DNA of 6,586 nt, taken from assembly GCA_026393735.1 (NCBI GenBank), contig JAPKZP010000260.1, forward strand, positions 1-6,586. Reading direction: 5' to 3'. The notes beneath the pieces are model-generated. The model saw only the letters and a program-made list of their open reading frames with translations, did no database searches and had not been told where the DNA came from. Source of the stretch: Acidobacteriota bacterium. Lineage in GTDB: Bacteria; Acidobacteriota; Vicinamibacteria; Vicinamibacterales; JAKQTR01. A program made the position numbers and the translations under genes. Shown piece after piece: positions 4,381 through 6,586 of this stretch (positions are counted from its first letter, which is position 1; each line of letters begins with the position of its first letter).

Positions 4381-5814
4381 TCAGAGCAGCTTGGCCGCCA
4401 TCTCCGCGATGCGCGACCGCACCACCTCGTGCATCGTCAAGTGGGCAAAGCACGCTTCGCCCTTGAAGCGTTCCACGACCTGCACGAGACCGTTCGACAG
4501 GGAGTTGATCTCCGCGCGGTCAATCTGGTCCGGATCCCCGGTCAGGATGACACGCGACCCTTCGCCCGCCCGCGTCAGGACGAGCTTCATATCCTCCTGC
4601 GTCAGGTTCTGCCCGTCGTCGACAATGATCGCCGCGTCGTGGATGGAGCGGCCGCGCAGGTAGTTGATGGGCGCGATCTCGAGCACCTTCGACTGCAGCA
4701 GGTTCTCGACTGTCGGGTGGGACGGCTCCTTCTTCTCGCCCTTCTCGACATGATGGTCCGCGACCCGGTTCGTCCACGGCGTCGAGCCGTGCAGCCGCCG
4801 CATGATGAAGTCGAGGTTGTCGATGATCGGCTTCGCCCAGGGCGCCATCTTTTCGCCCAGGTCGCCCGGCAGGAACCCCAGTTCGCGACCCGCCTCGGCG
4901 TTGAGCCGGTAGACCTCGATGCGCGAGACCTTCCCGCTCCGCAGCAACTCGTAGGCCGAGAGCAGCGCGATGAGCGTCTTGCCCGTACCGGCCATGCCGA
5001 CGAGGCTGACGACCATCGTCTGCTCGTCGAGAATCAGGTCGCGCGCGCAGGACTGTTCCGCGTTGCAGGGGCCGAACCGCTCGGCACTCTTGGTATTGAC
5101 CCGCCGCAGATAGCCCGGCGTGTCGTGGTTCTTGTAGATGCCCCACGCGCACTTGCCGTTGCCGGCGACGTGCAGCTCGCAGCACTGGTTCGCCAGCAGC
5201 TTTGTGACGTCTGTGAAGCCGGCCAGAGCGTCGATCGGCAACCGCTGTTCATGATGCAGCGCCGATAGCAGCCCTGCGTGGTCCTCCGGCACCTCGATCC
5301 GGAGACGGCCGGAGTAGAATTTCTCCGGCGACGGCACGGGCCGGTCGCTCCAGTAGTCCTCGGCCGTCACGGCGCGAGCGCGCGCCTTGCATCGCATCGC
5401 GGCGTCGCGCGTGACGAGGATCACCTGCTCCCCGGTGTGTTCCTGCTGGTACATGTCCGCCAGCAGGATGATCGCGTCGTCGGCGTAGCTCGAGTTGAAG
5501 CCGGGCCAGGCCTGGCGCATGTCGAGCGTGCCGCTGTGGAACTTGAGCAGTCCGCCGTTCAGCGGAATCCCCGACCGCAACTGGTCGAGTGACGCTTCGC
5601 TCTGGAGACCGTCGAGGAATCGGACGGTGTTCCGGGCCGTGTAGCCGATGCCGTTGGCAGCGGTGCGGCGCCGATCGAGTTCCTGAAGGACAGGAAACGG
5701 GACGACGACCGTGTTGTTGGTGGTGAGGTTCTGGAGCGCGTCAGGTGCTGAAACGAGGATGCTGGTATCGACGACGTAGGTCTTGCGAGGGGCTCCTGCG
5801 TCCGAAATCGCCAT
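4381..5814 (-). CDS. phoH2: PIN-PhoH fusion protein (PhoH2 type ribonuclease/ATPase)
   Basis: PhoH2 proteins join an N-terminal PIN ribonuclease domain to a PhoH ATPase; mycobacterial examples unwind and cut RNA. The PIN domain (about 11-150) keeps its acidic residues: D16 in VVDTSIL, E45 in LQELD, D112/D113 in YADDAIIL, and D137 in VTRDAAM. A linker domain (about 165-245) follows. The ATPase (about 250-477) has NAEQ (251-254), Walker A GMAGTGKT (273-280), ELGFLPGDLGEKMAPWAKP (311-329), LRGRSI (386-391), TRAGEGS (414-420) and TGDPDQID (425-432). Walker B reads IIVDDGQN (396-403) where the family normally has DEAQN, and the usual RP near 303 is RL. Length (477) suits the family. ATG 5814 has AGGAGG five bases upstream. 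It stands alone and converges with the protease gene. Cytoplasmic; RNA turnover under stress is the likely role. Confidence 0.93.
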   Translation of the reverse strand: MAISDAGAPRKTYVVDTSILVSAPDALQNLTTNNTVVVPFPVLQELDRRRTAANGIGYTARNTVRFLDGLQSEASLDQLRSGIPLNGGLLKFHSGTLDMRQAWPGFNSSYADDAIILLADMYQQEHTGEQVILVTRDAAMRCKARARAVTAEDYWSDRPVPSPEKFYSGRLRIEVPEDHAGLLSALHHEQRLPIDALAGFTDVTKLLANQCCELHVAGNGKCAWGIYKNHDTPGYLRRVNTKSAERFGPCNAEQSCARDLILDEQTMVVSLVGMAGTGKTLIALLSAYELLRSGKVSRIEVYRLNAEAGRELGFLPGDLGEKMAPWAKPIIDNLDFIMRRLHGSTPWTNRVADHHVEKGEKKEPSHPTVENLLQSKVLEIAPINYLRGRSIHDAAIIVDDGQNLTQEDMKLVLTRAGEGSRVILTGDPDQIDRAEINSLSNGLVQVVERFKGEACFAHLTMHEVVRSRIAEMAAKLL

Positions 5815-5962
5815 CCGGGCCTCCTGGAGCCGTGACGCGACACGAAGGCGGCGCCGTCCGCACCACGATAACGGAGGGACACCACCACACTGTCGTCATC
5901 GGCTCTGGGCCTGGAAGCTCCCGCGCTGGGAGAGCGGACGCCGCCTGGTCCGTAATGGGCAC

Positions 5963-5968
5963 ATCATA
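5963..5968 (-). promoter_or_regulatory. Weak -10 candidate for phoH2
   Basis: On the minus strand TATGAT (5968-5963) matches five of six consensus -10 bases. A TTGCGC lies upstream at 19 bases, a poor -35. Use of this site would give a leader of about 145 bases to ATG 5814. Closer alternatives such as TATCGT near the gene lack a -35 as well. Confidence 0.22.
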
Positions 5969-6048
5969 ACGCCAGACCGAGACTCCGGCGCAAGAAGATC
6001 TCAGAGGCCTCGCAGGCCAGCCGCCGACGCCGGCGCGCCGACGAGATG

Positions 6049-6079
6049 TTGCAACCTCGCGGCGCGGGATGCGTAGAAT
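6049..6079 (+). promoter_or_regulatory. Candidate sigma70-type promoter of the SPFH gene
   Basis: TTGCAA (6049-6054) and TAGAAT (6074-6079) are spaced by 19 bases; they match four and five of six consensus positions. Transcription would begin near 6086, about 36 bases before ATG 6122, which leaves room for the ribosome binding site AGGAG at 6111-6115. Confidence 0.5.
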
Positions 6080-6121
6080 AGGGGAGACCATCACGGTCCC
6101 CCAGGCCAACAGGAGCTGCAC

Positions 6122-6586
6122 ATGGGCATCATGGATTTCATCAAGGGCGAACTGATCGACGTCATCGAGTGGACCGACGACTCCCGCGACACGCTGTCGT
6201 ACCGGTACCCGGACGAGGACAAGGCGATCAAGAACGGGGCGCAGCTCATCGTCCGCGAGTCGCAGATCGTGCAGTTCATGTACCTGGGCCAGTTCGGCGA
6301 CACCTTCCAGCCCGGCAAGCACACGCTGACGACCGACAACATTCCGGTGCTGACCAAGCTGCAGTCGTGGAAGTACGGGTTCAACTCGCCGTTCAAGGCC
6401 GACGTCTACTACGTCAACACGCGCCTGTTCACGGGCAACAAGTGGGGCACGTCGAACCCCATCATGGCCCGCGACAACGACTTCGGCATCGTCCGGCTGC
6501 GCGCGTTCGGGACGTTTGATTTCAAGATCGTCGAGCCGAAGCTCTTCCTCAAGGAAGTAGCCGGGTCGGATCAGAACTTCCGCCTC
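6122..6586 (+). CDS. SPFH/Band-7 domain protein, YdjI type (5' part, runs off the right edge)
   Basis: The frame is open from ATG 6122 to the window end, giving 155 residues with no stop; the rest of the gene lies outside. The start MGIMDFIKGELIDVIEW is the typical N-terminus of Band_7_1/YdjI-like proteins, followed by the family segments VRESQIVQFMYLGQFGDTF (about 46-64), QPGKHTL (65-71), LQSWKYGFNSPFKADVYYVN (80-99), KWGTSNPIMARD (106-117) and VRLRAFGTFDF (123-133). These are SPFH scaffolds without an N-terminal membrane helix; full-length members usually continue into a C-terminal zinc ribbon or similar tail. In Bacillus subtilis the relative YdjI acts with PspA in membrane stress response. 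AGGAG lies six bases upstream of the ATG, so the start is secure. A partner gene cannot be seen here. Confidence 0.9.
   Translation, partial: MGIMDFIKGELIDVIEWTDDSRDTLSYRYPDEDKAIKNGAQLIVRESQIVQFMYLGQFGDTFQPGKHTLTTDNIPVLTKLQSWKYGFNSPFKADVYYVNTRLFTGNKWGTSNPIMARDNDFGIVRLRAFGTFDFKIVEPKLFLKEVAGSDQNFRL

Larger units (their letters stand above)
5815..6121. other. Divergent intergenic region between phoH2 and the SPFH gene
   Basis: These 307 bases hold no convincing gene; frames here are short and lack a ribosome binding site or recognisable product. They must carry the promoters of both outward-facing genes. The right part holds a good rightward promoter candidate (6049-6079). The left part holds only weak leftward -10 candidates, and only short stems such as CTCCC/GGGAG (5918-5932) that are expected by chance in GC-rich DNA. 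Confidence 0.6.

Noticed and set aside
3374..4453. A 359-codon minus-strand frame opposite the archaemetzincin gene
   Set aside because: The plus strand carries the zinc protease motifs, while this frame has low-complexity Arg/Ala/Val composition typical of antisense frames.
4045..5268. A 407-codon plus-strand frame opposite phoH2
   Set aside because: It is the antisense shadow of a GC-rich gene; phoH2 on the minus strand has every family motif.
1..6586. CRISPR array, mobile element or phage remnants
   Set aside because: No regularly spaced repeats, transposase motifs, terminal inverted repeats or phage structural genes were seen.

Overview
The window is GC-rich (roughly two thirds G+C by eye) and has compact bacterial genes with Shine-Dalgarno sites and strong G/C third-position bias. 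No rRNA, tRNA, CRISPR array, transposase or phage gene is visible. The gene set and the protein style point to a GC-rich free-living bacterium. My best guess is Acidobacteriota (Vicinamibacteria-like), but this is inference and rests on no single marker gene.

Layout from left to right. (1) Minus strand, 70-1777: a two-gene unit read leftward. It starts with a 55-residue, GTG-initiated membrane peptide (1610-1777), then a 503-residue DsbB-type protein (70-1581) fused to a large extracytoplasmic beta-rich domain. A sigma70-like promoter can be proposed at 1818-1847. (2) Plus strand, 2061-2264: a cold shock protein with a structured leader and a clear intrinsic terminator (2284-2330). (3) Minus strand, 2383-3318: a cation diffusion facilitator (CDF) metal transporter. 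(4) Plus strand, 3434-4357: an archaemetzincin-type zinc metalloprotease (family M54), divergent from the CDF gene. (5) Minus strand, 4381-5814: a PIN-PhoH fusion (PhoH2 type), convergent with the protease. (6) Plus strand, 6122 to the window edge: the N-terminal 155 residues of an SPFH/Band-7 protein of the YdjI type, with a good promoter candidate at 6049-6079.

These genes do not form one obvious pathway. Several relate to envelope or stress maintenance: redox folding, cold shock, metal export, RNA turnover, and a membrane-scaffold protein. The most unusual points are four. The DsbB-like protein keeps only its first CXXC pair, has a C-terminal propeller-like domain, and is preceded by an unannotated small membrane protein. 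The archaemetzincin resembles the animal AMZ2 type but has Asp in place of the last zinc-finger Cys. The PhoH ATPase has a changed Walker B motif. Perfect 11-13 bp GC-rich hairpins lie inside coding sequence, two of them at the very 3' ends of genes. I did not find a clearly new defence or mobile system.
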